Shown here in pieces: positions 1-5,801 of a stretch of DNA of 6,972 nt. The stretch lies in NCBI GenBank assembly GCA_021785235.1, contig JAJYGB010000596.1, positions 1 through 6,972 on the forward strand. The letters run 5' to 3'. Under the pieces are notes generated by a model. That model made no database searches. It worked only from the letters and a program-made list of their open reading frames with translations, and was not told the DNA's origin. A program made the translations under genes and the position numbers. Within the stretch, counting starts at the first letter, position 1. Every line of letters begins with the position of its first letter. This DNA is from Bacteroidota bacterium (GTDB taxonomy: Bacteria > Bacteroidota > Kryptoniia > Kryptoniales > JAKASW01).

Positions 1-1242
1 GAGAAGTTGAGGAGAGCGGCGGCTGCGGGCATCAGGGCGGCGCAACTGGCCAAGGCGGTTTCCGTCATAGTGGCCACACTCGATTCGGTGACGGAAGAAA
101 CAAGTCATTATGAAGTCGTGCACTCCCTGCTCGAAGGTGCCATCCTCGGTGCGTACAAATTCGACAAGTATTTCACACTCGACCGTAAGAATTCGAAAGT
201 CGATACGATAACTGTGGCGCTGGCGGGAGTCGAAGCCTCGATCGGGAAGAAGGCTGCAAAGGATGCAGAGCTGACTTGCGGGGCGGTTTATCTGACACGT
301 GATCTGTGCAACGCGCCTGCAAACGAGATTCATCCGGAAGCTCTGGCAAACGTCGCGGCCAATATGGCAAAAAAATATCACGTCCACTCGAGGATCCTTG
401 ACGAGAAGCAGATTCGCAAACTGAAAATGGGCGGACTTCTTGCCGTGAACTCCGGAAGTGCCAGGCCTCCGCGTTTCATAACGCTCGAGTACAAAGGCAA
501 TCCGCGCAGCAGAGACTGGTACGCCATCGTGGGAAAAGGGATCACGTTTGACAGCGGCGGCATTTCTCTCAAGCCGTCGGCAGGAATGGCTGAAATGAAG
601 ATGGATATGTCCGGCGCGGCGGCCGTGATCGGGACCATACAGGCGCTGGCGTCGTTGAAGATACCGGTAAACGTCGTGGGCCTTGCCCCTTCGACCGAGA
701 ATCTTCCGGGCGGAAGGGCGTACAAGCCGGGTGACGTCGTCACGACGATGTCCGGGATAACGATAGAAGTGGACAACACCGATGCGGAGGGAAGGATAAT
801 ATTGTCCGATGCCCTCCATTACGCCAAGCGTTACAGGCCGAAGGCCATAATCGATCTTGCCACGCTGACGGGAGCATGTGTCGTTGCGTTGGGTCATCAT
901 GCGACCGGTATGTTCGGGACGAGCGAAGACGTAATGGCCCAGTTGAAAGAGGCCGGTGAGAAGACGTTCGAGCGCGTCTGGCAAATGCCTATTTTCGAGG
1001 AGTACGAGAAGCAGATAAAAAGCGAAATAGCCGACGTGAAGAACGTGGGCGGTCGCTGGGCCGGCGCTATCACGGCAGCTCTCTTCCTCAAGAAATTTGT
1101 GGGAGACTATCCGTGGGTCCATCTCGACATTGCCGGCACCGCAATGCTTGAAGAGCCGGCGGATTATTCCCCGCGGGGCGGATCGGGAGTCGGCGTAAGG
1201 CTTCTAACCGAGTTTTTTAAGCGCATCGCTGCTCAAAACTAA
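1..1242 (+). CDS. pepA: Leucyl aminopeptidase (peptidase family M17), 5' end missing
   Basis: Cytosolic two-metal exopeptidase that removes N-terminal residues from peptides. Seen: counting from the TTG at base 7, the M17 ligands are K177, D182, D200, D259 and E261, the last two in the signature NTDAEGR (257-263). The catalytic pair is K189 and R263. The spacing between these residues is the same as in E. coli PepA (K270, D275, K282, D293, D352, E354, R356), an offset of 93 residues. About 80-95 N-terminal residues therefore lie upstream of the window, and the TTG is not the true start: the frame is open from base 1. The C-terminal catalytic domain is complete and ends at TAA. A 78-base gap with no clear terminator separates it from the thioredoxin gene, so read-through is possible. 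It is a housekeeping gene and probably not functionally tied to the redox cluster. Confidence 0.96.
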   Translation, partial: EKLRRAAAAGIRAAQLAKAVSVIVATLDSVTEETSHYEVVHSLLEGAILGAYKFDKYFTLDRKNSKVDTITVALAGVEASIGKKAAKDAELTCGAVYLTRDLCNAPANEIHPEALANVAANMAKKYHVHSRILDEKQIRKLKMGGLLAVNSGSARPPRFITLEYKGNPRSRDWYAIVGKGITFDSGGISLKPSAGMAEMKMDMSGAAAVIGTIQALASLKIPVNVVGLAPSTENLPGGRAYKPGDVVTTMSGITIEVDNTDAEGRIILSDALHYAKRYRPKAIIDLATLTGACVVALGHHATGMFGTSEDVMAQLKEAGEKTFERVWQMPIFEEYEKQIKSEIADVKNVGGRWAGAITAALFLKKFVGDYPWVHLDIAGTAMLEEPADYSPRGGSGVGVRLLTEFFKRIAAQN

Positions 1243-1307
1243 AGCCGGAATTTCTTTGTTGAAAAGTGGAAACCATTTGAGTTCTATTTCATCTAACTAA
1301 AAGAACG

Positions 1308-1314
1308 AAAGGAA
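1308..1314 (+). promoter_or_regulatory. Ribosome binding site of the thioredoxin gene
   Basis: AAAGGAA lies 6 bases before the ATG at 1321. It is a good Shine-Dalgarno match and fixes the start, which also gives the standard thioredoxin numbering with the active site at C32 and C35. Confidence 0.6.
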
Positions 1315-1320
1315 TCAGAT

Positions 1321-1671
1321 ATGGCTAACATAAAAGACGCGACTGCAGGGACTTTCGAAAATGAGGTCCTGAATTCAACTGAGCCCGTACTCATCGATTT
1401 CTGGGCTCCCTGGTGTGGTCCGTGCAGAATGGTCGCACCGGTGGTGGAAGAGATATCAAAGGAGTATGAGGGCAAACTCAAGGTGATGAAACTGAATACG
1501 GACGAAAACATGGATATTGCGATAAAGTACAACATCCTCAGCATTCCGACGCTCGGATTCTTTCAAGGCGGGCAGATGGTCGACAGGATTATCGGCGCCG
1601 TACCGAAAAAGGTCATTGTCGAGAAGATTGCGAAGGCCTTTTCCAATGGGTCGGCTGCAAAATTAAACTAA
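1321..1671 (+). CDS. trxA: Thioredoxin
   Basis: Small cytoplasmic dithiol reductant that receives electrons from thioredoxin reductase and reduces protein disulfides. Seen: 116 residues, a single thioredoxin fold with the canonical active site WCGPC (C32, C35) inside [10 protein letters not shown]. The cis-proline is P76 in SIPT, and there is no signal peptide or membrane segment. Positions C32, C35 and P76 are identical to those of E. coli Trx1. The C-terminal tail (about residues 108-116) is slightly longer than usual and polar. It is the first gene of a tightly packed co-directional run. The next gene follows after 9 bases, with its ribosome binding site overlapping this stop codon. The first gap upstream that could hold a promoter is 1243-1320, but I see no strong promoter there. 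Function is secure. Whether it serves the whole cell or mainly this cluster cannot be told, since other trx copies may exist elsewhere. Confidence 0.96.
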   Translation: MANIKDATAGTFENEVLNSTEPVLIDFWAPWCGPCRMVAPVVEEISKEYEGKLKVMKLNTDENMDIAIKYNILSIPTLGFFQGGQMVDRIIGAVPKKVIVEKIAKAFSNGSAAKLN

Positions 1672-1680
1672 GGAAAGAAA

Positions 1681-2322
1681 ATGGCGTTCATCCAGGAATC
1701 AGACAAAGCGGAAATCAAAGCACAGATCGGCGAGCTTACGAGCGAAGTGAAGATCCTTCTCTTCACTCAGCGCGAGAATTGCCAGTATTGCGGGGAAGTC
1801 CGGACCGTTCTCGAAGAGTTCTCGCAAATCATCGAGAAGGTCAGGCTTGAAATGTACGATATCGAGTCGGACAACGAGCTCGCGAAGAAATATGACGTGA
1901 AGCGCGCCCCGGCAATCATCGTCATGGGAGAAAAAGACCACGGAATCCGCTACTACGGTCTGCCCGCGGGTTATGAATTCGTCGCGCTGATGAATGCCGT
2001 CAGAATGGTCGGGTCGAACAATCATGAGCTCGCTCCCGAGACCGTGGAGCAGCTTTCGAAGCTCACTAAACCCGTCCACATACAGGTGTTCGTGACGCCG
2101 TCCTGCCCGTATTGCCCGAATGCCGTGACGCTGTCACATCAGTTTGCCATGGCGAGCGATCTCGTAACGGCTGATGGAGTCGAAGCGACGGAGTTTCCGG
2201 AGCTTGCGATGCAGTATAACGTTCGCGGCGTGCCGAGGATCGTCGTCAACGAGGACCACCACTTCGAAGGCGCGATGCCGGAACAGTGGTTCGTCGAAGA
2301 GGTCCTGAAGGCGGTAAACTGA
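1681..2322 (+). CDS. Two-domain glutaredoxin-like protein disulfide oxidoreductase (PDO)
   Basis: Seen: 213 residues forming two tandem thioredoxin-fold units, each with its own CXXC. The N-unit has CQYC (C34, C37) with cis-proline P77 (RAPA). The C-unit has CPYC (C142, C145) with cis-proline P185 (VPR). There is no signal peptide, so it should be cytoplasmic. Known: this architecture, including the CQYC/CPYC pair, is that of PDO from Pyrococcus furiosus and relatives in Aquifex and Thermotoga. Those proteins reduce, oxidise and isomerise disulfides and accept electrons from a thioredoxin-reductase-like enzyme. AhpF N-terminal domains share the two-unit layout but keep only one active CXXC. 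Inferred: it works beside the adjacent thioredoxin as a second cytoplasmic dithiol carrier. AGGAAAG at 1671-1677 is the ribosome binding site and overlaps the trxA stop. Downstream, the next gene begins after a single base. Confidence 0.92.
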   Translation: MAFIQESDKAEIKAQIGELTSEVKILLFTQRENCQYCGEVRTVLEEFSQIIEKVRLEMYDIESDNELAKKYDVKRAPAIIVMGEKDHGIRYYGLPAGYEFVALMNAVRMVGSNNHELAPETVEQLSKLTKPVHIQVFVTPSCPYCPNAVTLSHQFAMASDLVTADGVEATEFPELAMQYNVRGVPRIVVNEDHHFEGAMPEQWFVEEVLKAVN

Positions 2323-2323
2323 T

Positions 2324-2521
2324 TTGGACTTCGACGTCAATCACCCGCTCCGAAACCAAAAATGCCTGAGATGCGGTTCTCTGATGAAGCCGCAGATGGG
2401 ATGCTGTGGGAGCATATTCTATTTCAACTGCGGCAGCTGCGGCAACATCATGGCGCTGACCGACAAGATGGTGGCGGCAATGGTAGATGAATACCAAAAA
2501 TCGAAAGTGGGAAATGCATAG
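2324..2521 (+). CDS. Small six-cysteine zinc-ribbon-like protein
   Basis: I do not recognise a named family. Seen: 65 residues with C14-x-x-C17, a C27-C28 pair, and C36-x-x-C39, followed by a helical-looking basic/acidic tail (44-65). The two CxxC knuckles spaced about 20 residues apart fit a rubredoxin or zinc-ribbon knuckle pair binding Zn or Fe. The extra CC doublet between them is unusual. No membrane segment or signal peptide. The start is TTG at 2324, one base after the upstream stop, with GAAGGCGG at 2307-2314 as a plausible ribosome binding site. The first ATG in frame would come at residue 21 and remove the first CxxC knuckle, so TTG is preferred. Its end overlaps the methyltransferase start by 8 bases, which argues for translational coupling and for the gene being real. 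Possible roles are a metal-binding redox partner of the redoxins or a structural zinc protein. Confidence 0.75.
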   Translation: MDFDVNHPLRNQKCLRCGSLMKPQMGCCGSIFYFNCGSCGNIMALTDKMVAAMVDEYQKSKVGNA

Positions 2522-3083
2522 ACATAGATTCGAGGCGAAGCACCATAAAAGACTTGACTCGGCATACAGGAGAAGAATCCTTCCTCCTTCGACTACCCTG
2601 AAGAGATTCGGCCTGAAAAGGGAGATGACGGTGGCCGATATCGGCTCGGGCTCCGGCTATTTCCTGATCCCGGCTGCGCGCATTGTCGGCAAAGACGCGG
2701 TGGCATATGCCGTCGACGCGTCCAAAGATATGCTGGCGGTGCTTGGAAAACGGAACCCGCCATCCAACGTCGTGCTTGTTCACACGACCGACGGTTATGG
2801 ATTTGAAATCGAGTCGAACTCGGTGGACTACGTCATTGCAAGCGCAATTCTTCATGAGAACGAGCCGGTCAGGTTCCTGAAAGAGATTCGCAGGATAATG
2901 AAGCCCAAAGCGACACTCCTGATAATAGACTGGAGAAAGGAGTCCTTGCGCTATGGCCCGCCGATTGAAGAGCGTCTGACACCGGCTGAGGTGAAGGCAT
3001 TCCTTGCCAAAAGCAGGTTGAAAGCAACAAAGGCAGTTATTCTCAATCCGCGCTATTATGCGATCGTTGCGAAAAAGGCCTAG
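2514..3083 (+). CDS. Class I SAM-dependent methyltransferase
   Basis: Seen: 189 residues from ATG 2514 with the Rossmann-type order of class I methyltransferases. Motif I is DIGSGSG (42-48), an acidic residue (D68 in AYAVDAS) should bind the SAM ribose, and a motif-IV-like strand spans about 104-110 (VDYVIAS). It is followed by the UbiE-like helix FLKEIRRIMKP (121-131). An in-frame ATG at 2487 would add nine residues. I prefer 2514 because the protein then starts with the basic HRHRFEAKHHKRL segment that I recall from related small methyltransferases. It has a GGGAA sequence just upstream and gives an ATG-stop overlap of 8 bases. The protein contains no cysteine, unlike nearly all its neighbours and unlike ArsM-type arsenite methyltransferases. 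The substrate is unknown: a small thiol, quinone or other small molecule is possible. The SAM fold is secure; the role is open. Confidence 0.9.
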   Translation: MHRHRFEAKHHKRLDSAYRRRILPPSTTLKRFGLKREMTVADIGSGSGYFLIPAARIVGKDAVAYAVDASKDMLAVLGKRNPPSNVVLVHTTDGYGFEIESNSVDYVIASAILHENEPVRFLKEIRRIMKPKATLLIIDWRKESLRYGPPIEERLTPAEVKAFLAKSRLKATKAVILNPRYYAIVAKKA

Positions 3084-3089
3084 AGGACT

Positions 3090-3287
3090 GTGACACTCAA
3101 AAAGCTCACCTCGAAGAAAAATCTCACCAGGCTCGTGTTCGTCGCCGTCGGTGCAATCGCGGGCTACGCCTATTATCGTTTCATAGGGTGTTCGACGGGC
3201 ACGTGCCCGATTTCCAGCAACCCGTACGTGAGTACCATGTACGGCGGTTTGATGGGTTTCACGCTCGGAATGGTCAAAGAGGACTGA
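3090..3287 (+). CDS. DUF6132-like two-helix membrane protein
   Basis: Seen: 65 residues. A basic N-terminus (K4, K5, K9, K10, R14) precedes transmembrane helix 1 (about 13-32). A short loop carries C34 and C39 (CSTGTC, then PISSNP), and helix 2 spans about 46-61, ending MVKED. The CxxGTCPIxSNP loop is the hallmark I associate with DUF6132, whose function is not known. By the positive-inside rule both ends are cytoplasmic and the cysteine loop faces the periplasm. GTG at 3090 must be the start: the next in-frame codon upstream that ends translation is the TAG of the methyltransferase itself. AGAGGA at 3082-3087 is a somewhat close ribosome binding site. A diverged relative with the same CPI-x-x-NP block lies at 5104-5280. 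The two cysteines could form a disulfide or bind a metal or sulfur species; this is inference. Confidence 0.82.
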   Translation: MTLKKLTSKKNLTRLVFVAVGAIAGYAYYRFIGCSTGTCPISSNPYVSTMYGGLMGFTLGMVKED

Positions 3288-3290
3288 AGT

Positions 3291-3680
3291 ATGTTGATAT
3301 TGGTTTATATCCTTCTCGGAATTTTCATTGCGTTCATGGGCATGCAGTATCTGGTTGTACTGCGAAGCAAGAGAAACAAGGGGAAGAGAGTCGAGCCTAT
3401 GGGCGGAAAAATCGGCAGGGTAATCGCGACGGGCGGACGAGCTATGGTTTATTTCTATTCACCTTCCTGCAGGGCATGCAAGTACCAGACCCCTGTCATC
3501 GACAGGTTAATCTCGGACGGACACAAGGTGCATAAGGTCGACATCTCGCGTGACATGGCGACAGCGAGGAAATTCGGGGTCATGGCTACGCCGACCACAG
3601 TCGTTCTCCAGGGCGACGAGATAGTTGAGTTTCTCGTCGGCGCAAAGACTGAAGATAAATTACGAAAGTTGTTGAATTAG
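3291..3680 (+). CDS. Membrane-anchored thioredoxin-family protein
   Basis: Seen: 129 residues with one N-terminal transmembrane helix (about 2-24). A strongly basic stretch follows (R25, K27, R28, K30, K32, R33), then a thioredoxin domain (about 42-129) with active site C60-R-A-C63 in YSPSCRACKYQTP and cis-proline P101 (ATPTT). The CRAC dipeptide differs from thioredoxin's GP and from the PP of TlpA types, and the usual tryptophan before the first cysteine is serine. The basic cluster lies after the helix and the N-terminus has no charge, so the positive-inside rule places the redox domain in the cytoplasm, tethered to the membrane. AGAGGA at 3278-3283 is a good ribosome binding site 7 bases before ATG; only three bases separate it from the upstream gene. 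Inferred role: cytoplasmic-face dithiol carrier to or from a membrane partner. Cleavage as a signal peptide is less likely, as there is no AxA-type site. Confidence 0.88.
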   Translation: MLILVYILLGIFIAFMGMQYLVVLRSKRNKGKRVEPMGGKIGRVIATGGRAMVYFYSPSCRACKYQTPVIDRLISDGHKVHKVDISRDMATARKFGVMATPTTVVLQGDEIVEFLVGAKTEDKLRKLLN

Positions 3681-3703
3681 CAGGAAAGAAGAATGCGAGA
3701 GTG

Positions 3704-4087
3704 ATGAATCTGGCTTATATCGTTGAGAGTAATCGCAAGTTCGAAGAGCTTGTCGAAGGCGTAGAGAAAAAAGTGGCCGAGAACGGGTTTAAGGTTCTTT
3801 ATGTTCATGACGTGCAGAAGACCCTTCAGGACAAAGGGTTCGAATTCCCCGGATACAAGATAATAGAGTTGTGCAACGCGAGGCTGGCGCACGCGGTTTT
3901 GCAGGCCGACAAAAATATCGGGCTGATGATGCCGTGTAAGATAAATGTGTATGAGAGGGACGGCAAGAGATTTTTAGCCGGCATGCTGCCCACTCTGATC
4001 TCCGAGTTCTTTCCGGATGTCGCTCTCGGGAGCGCGCCGGCGGAGGTGGAACAAGTCATAAGAAAAATAATCGACGAGGTGAAGTAA
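3704..4087 (+). CDS. DUF302 family protein
   Basis: Seen: 127 residues, soluble, with no signal peptide, matching the DUF302 pattern. It opens YIVES with a helix F13-E-E-L, continues KVLYVHD (30-36, H35), then a helix with KGFEF. Next is a strand with C57 (IIELCNARLAHAVL) and a second cysteine C78 (MMPCKINVYE) before a charged hairpin. Known: DUF302 proteins are about 130 residues, form a compact alpha-beta fold, and are often encoded beside sulfur-oxidation or redoxin genes. No reaction has been established to my knowledge. The start could be GTG at 3701 or ATG at 3704. ATG is chosen because it is the better codon and nothing is lost. AGGAAAG at 3682-3688 is the nearest strong ribosome binding site, at a long spacing of 15 bases, and the 23-base gap before it is the largest inside the run. 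Confidence 0.87.
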   Translation: MNLAYIVESNRKFEELVEGVEKKVAENGFKVLYVHDVQKTLQDKGFEFPGYKIIELCNARLAHAVLQADKNIGLMMPCKINVYERDGKRFLAGMLPTLISEFFPDVALGSAPAEVEQVIRKIIDEVK

Positions 4088-4088
4088 T

Positions 4089-4682
4089 ATGGCACGCAAA
4101 GCAAAACAGAGAAGCTTCATTGAAAAGAATCTGCATTATGCAGTGATTGCCGCAGTGGCTCTCATCGTGGGCGCAGTGTACCTGAATAAACCGAACAGCG
4201 GCAATACTGCTTCCGCACAGGACGTACCTGCGGAGAACGCTGTGATGGAAACGCCGGGTGACGGGAAATTAGCCCCCGATTTTGCGCTGACCACCACAGA
4301 CGGGAAGACTGTGAGGCTTTCCGACTTCAGAGGCAAGGTCGTGGTGCTCGATTTCTGGGCCACCTGGTGTCCACCGTGCAAAGCCGAAATACCGGACTTC
4401 ATCAAGCTTTACTCGCAGTACAAGGGTGACGGTTTCCAGATGCTCGGTGTCTCACTTGACCGCGGCGGCGTTGATGTTGTGAAACCGTTCATGAAGGATT
4501 ATGGAATAAACTACCCGATCATGATGGGTGACGATCAGGTCGTTTCGGCCTACGGCGGAATCAGCGGAATACCGACAACTTTCGTTATCGATAAGCAGGG
4601 AAACATACGCGCTTCTTTTATCGGTTACAGGCCGGCCTCTGTTTTTGAACAACTGATACAGCAGCTGACGAGCGAGAAGTGA
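4089..4682 (+). CDS. TlpA/ResA-like membrane-anchored periplasmic thiol-disulfide oxidoreductase
   Basis: Seen: 197 residues. A basic N-terminus (R3, K4, K6, R8, K13) precedes one transmembrane helix (about 17-33). A polar linker rich in N, S, A and E runs to about residue 58, then a TlpA/AhpC-TSA-type thioredoxin fold begins ([12 protein letters not shown], 62-73). The active site is WC94-PPC97 and the cis-proline is P162 (GIPTT). Known: WCPPC redoxins of the TlpA, ResA and CcmG type sit outside the cytoplasmic membrane. They reduce disulfides in cytochrome c assembly or other exported proteins, taking electrons from CcdA or DsbD. The charge pattern here predicts an external domain, the reverse of the anchored thioredoxin two genes upstream. 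No cytochrome c assembly gene or CcdA is in the window, so the substrate is unknown. GAGGTGA at 4076-4082 is the ribosome binding site; the next gene overlaps by 4 bases (GTGA). Confidence 0.92.
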   Translation: MARKAKQRSFIEKNLHYAVIAAVALIVGAVYLNKPNSGNTASAQDVPAENAVMETPGDGKLAPDFALTTTDGKTVRLSDFRGKVVVLDFWATWCPPCKAEIPDFIKLYSQYKGDGFQMLGVSLDRGGVDVVKPFMKDYGINYPIMMGDDQVVSAYGGISGIPTTFVIDKQGNIRASFIGYRPASVFEQLIQQLTSEK

Positions 4683-5107
4683 AGCCGGCCCGCGGGTTCG
4701 CCTCGTTATCCGCAATTCTCTTCGTAGCCGCAGTCGCGGCTGCGCAGCCGGGGCCGCGGCTGAAGATTCTCTTTCATGTGGATTCGCCGGATTCCGCTCG
4801 CCTCGAAATGGCGCTCCACAACATGCAAAGCGCCGAAATGCATTCAGGGAGGGGAACTATCAGGATGGTCGTTGTCGCCAACGGACCTGCCGTAAAATTC
4901 CTGCTGAAGAAGAAAGCGGGGAAGATCACGGAAGAGATAGACAAACTCGTTGCGACGGGAGAAGTGGAATTCCATGTGTGCGAAACGAGCCTGAAGGCAT
5001 TCGGGTACAGGGCATCTGACGTTTTGAGCAGCTGCAGGGTTGTACCGGCTGGAGTTATCGACATTGCGAAGCTGGAAGAGGAAGGGTACGCTTACATCAA
5101 GCCATGA
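4679..5107 (+). CDS. Exported DsrE/DsrF-like family protein
   Basis: Seen: 142 residues. A Sec signal peptide is clear: basic start (K2, R5), hydrophobic stretch 9-21, likely cleavage after A22 (AAA before Q23). The mature part begins RLKILFHVDS and carries the DsrE-like fold. The conserved cysteine is C101 (FHVCETSL), followed by an extra C119 (SSCRVVPAGV) and the typical end EEGYAYIKP. Known: this matches the COG1416 branch of DsrE-like proteins; DsrE/TusD relatives bind sulfane sulfur on a cysteine and pass it on. Inferred: a periplasmic sulfur-binding or transfer protein, which makes sense after a periplasmic redoxin. The start is GTG at 4679, within a 4-base overlap; the first ATG in frame comes at residue 44 and would remove the signal and first strand. 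The following gene also overlaps by 4 bases (ATGA). Confidence 0.87.
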   Translation: MKPARGFASLSAILFVAAVAAAQPGPRLKILFHVDSPDSARLEMALHNMQSAEMHSGRGTIRMVVVANGPAVKFLLKKKAGKITEEIDKLVATGEVEFHVCETSLKAFGYRASDVLSSCRVVPAGVIDIAKLEEEGYAYIKP

Positions 5108-5280
5108 ACGGGTATCTTCTTGCTGCGGCTGGCGGAGTTGCAGGAGCGGTAGTGGGTTTTTTCATCGGCAAATTTTTCGAGTCGAAGGCACTGCGCGCTT
5201 GTCCGATTTTGTGTAACCCGAAAATCAGTGCAATATTTTTCGCGGTGCTCGGCCTCTTGATTGCCAGCGGCGGAAAATAA
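5104..5280 (+). CDS. 58-residue two-helix cysteine membrane protein, distant DUF6132-like
   Basis: Seen: a short gene that length cut-offs would miss. It has ATG at 5104 overlapping the DsrE stop (ATGA) and ends at TAA 5278-5280, just before osmC. Helix 1 spans about 3-25 (glycine- and alanine-rich). A basic loop follows (K23, K28, R31, K40) with C33-P-I-L-C37-N-P, and helix 2 spans about 41-55. The block CPILCNP aligns without gaps to CPISSNP in the protein at 3090-3287, and both lie between two helices, so I take them as diverged relatives. The second cysteine sits after the CPI here but before it there. The N-terminus lacks charge and the loop is basic, so this protein should insert the opposite way, with its cysteines on the cytoplasmic side. 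Function unknown. Coding support comes from the overlap, the two helices and the shared motif. Confidence 0.78.
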   Translation: MNGYLLAAAGGVAGAVVGFFIGKFFESKALRACPILCNPKISAIFFAVLGLLIASGGK

Positions 5281-5300
5281 GAAACAGCTGGAGCAGTCGA

Positions 5301-5705
5301 ATGAAGATAGAGTTGAAGCAAGTCGAAGGCAACACGTATGTCGGCAAGGGCGAATCCAATCACTGGGTTACGGTAGATTCTTCAGCGAAGGACGGTGGAC
5401 ACGACGCAGGCACCCGCCCGATGGAGCTCGTGCTCATAGCGCTCGCGGGATGCACGGCGATAGACGTCGAGAACATCCTGAAGAAGAAACGCGCAGGCAT
5501 GAAGAAGCTCGAGATGGAAGTGACAGCCGAGCGGTCGGAAGACTACCCGAAACGGTTCACGAATATTCACCTCACATACATAATTCACGGCGATGTAAAA
5601 CGGCCCGACGCGGAACAGGCTGTATCACTTTCGCGGGAGAAATATTGTTCCGTGGCGGGATCGCTGAATGCCGGCTTCACGCACGAAATCCGGATCCTGG
5701 AATAA
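5301..5705 (+). CDS. OsmC-like family protein
   Basis: Seen: 134 residues, cytoplasmic, with the OsmC fold pattern. The N-terminal beta part contains HWVTVDSS, and the central helix RPMELVLIALAGC carries E42 and the first cysteine C51 (AGCTAIDV). The C-terminal strand and helix hold the second cysteine C116 (REKYCSVAGSL). Known: in OsmC and Ohr the two cysteines reduce organic peroxides, with a nearby Arg and Glu activating the first. The YhfA-like branch, which this resembles in length and in the AGCTAIDV segment, has no well-defined substrate and has been linked to thiol or sulfide stress. Here R39 and E42 could be the activating residues. GGAG at 5290-5293 lies 7 bases before ATG 5301. It is the last gene of the co-directional run, 20 bases after the small membrane protein gene, and faces surE convergently. 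Confidence 0.9.
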   Translation: MKIELKQVEGNTYVGKGESNHWVTVDSSAKDGGHDAGTRPMELVLIALAGCTAIDVENILKKKRAGMKKLEMEVTAERSEDYPKRFTNIHLTYIIHGDVKRPDAEQAVSLSREKYCSVAGSLNAGFTHEIRILE

Positions 5706-5724
5706 TCGGAAATCGAAAAGTGAC

Positions 5725-5754
5725 TTCTTTGCGAGCTCGAGGGCTCGTCAGAAA
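5725..5754 (+). terminator. Possible weak hairpin in the osmC-surE convergent gap
   Basis: GCGAGC (5731-5736) and GCTCGT (5743-5748) pair around a 6-base loop. Further out, the T-rich left flank and A-rich right flank can pair in part. There is no proper U tract on either strand, so this is at best a weak or bidirectional transcription end. A second small stem, CGCC-GAAC-GGCG, lies at 5788-5799. Confidence 0.22.
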
Positions 5755-5801
5755 ATGGCGGTGTGTTCCGTCAATTTGCCCCGGCTCCGCCGAACGGCGT
5801 C

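Noticed and set aside
378..779. A 133-codon minus-strand frame inside the aminopeptidase gene.
   Set aside because: It lies wholly opposite conserved M17 catalytic motifs and has no family signature; a shadow of the real gene.
1259..1287. A promoter before trxA: TTGAAA with TTCTAT 17 bases downstream.
   Set aside because: The -10 matches only three of six bases, and the lineage may use a different consensus; too weak to list.
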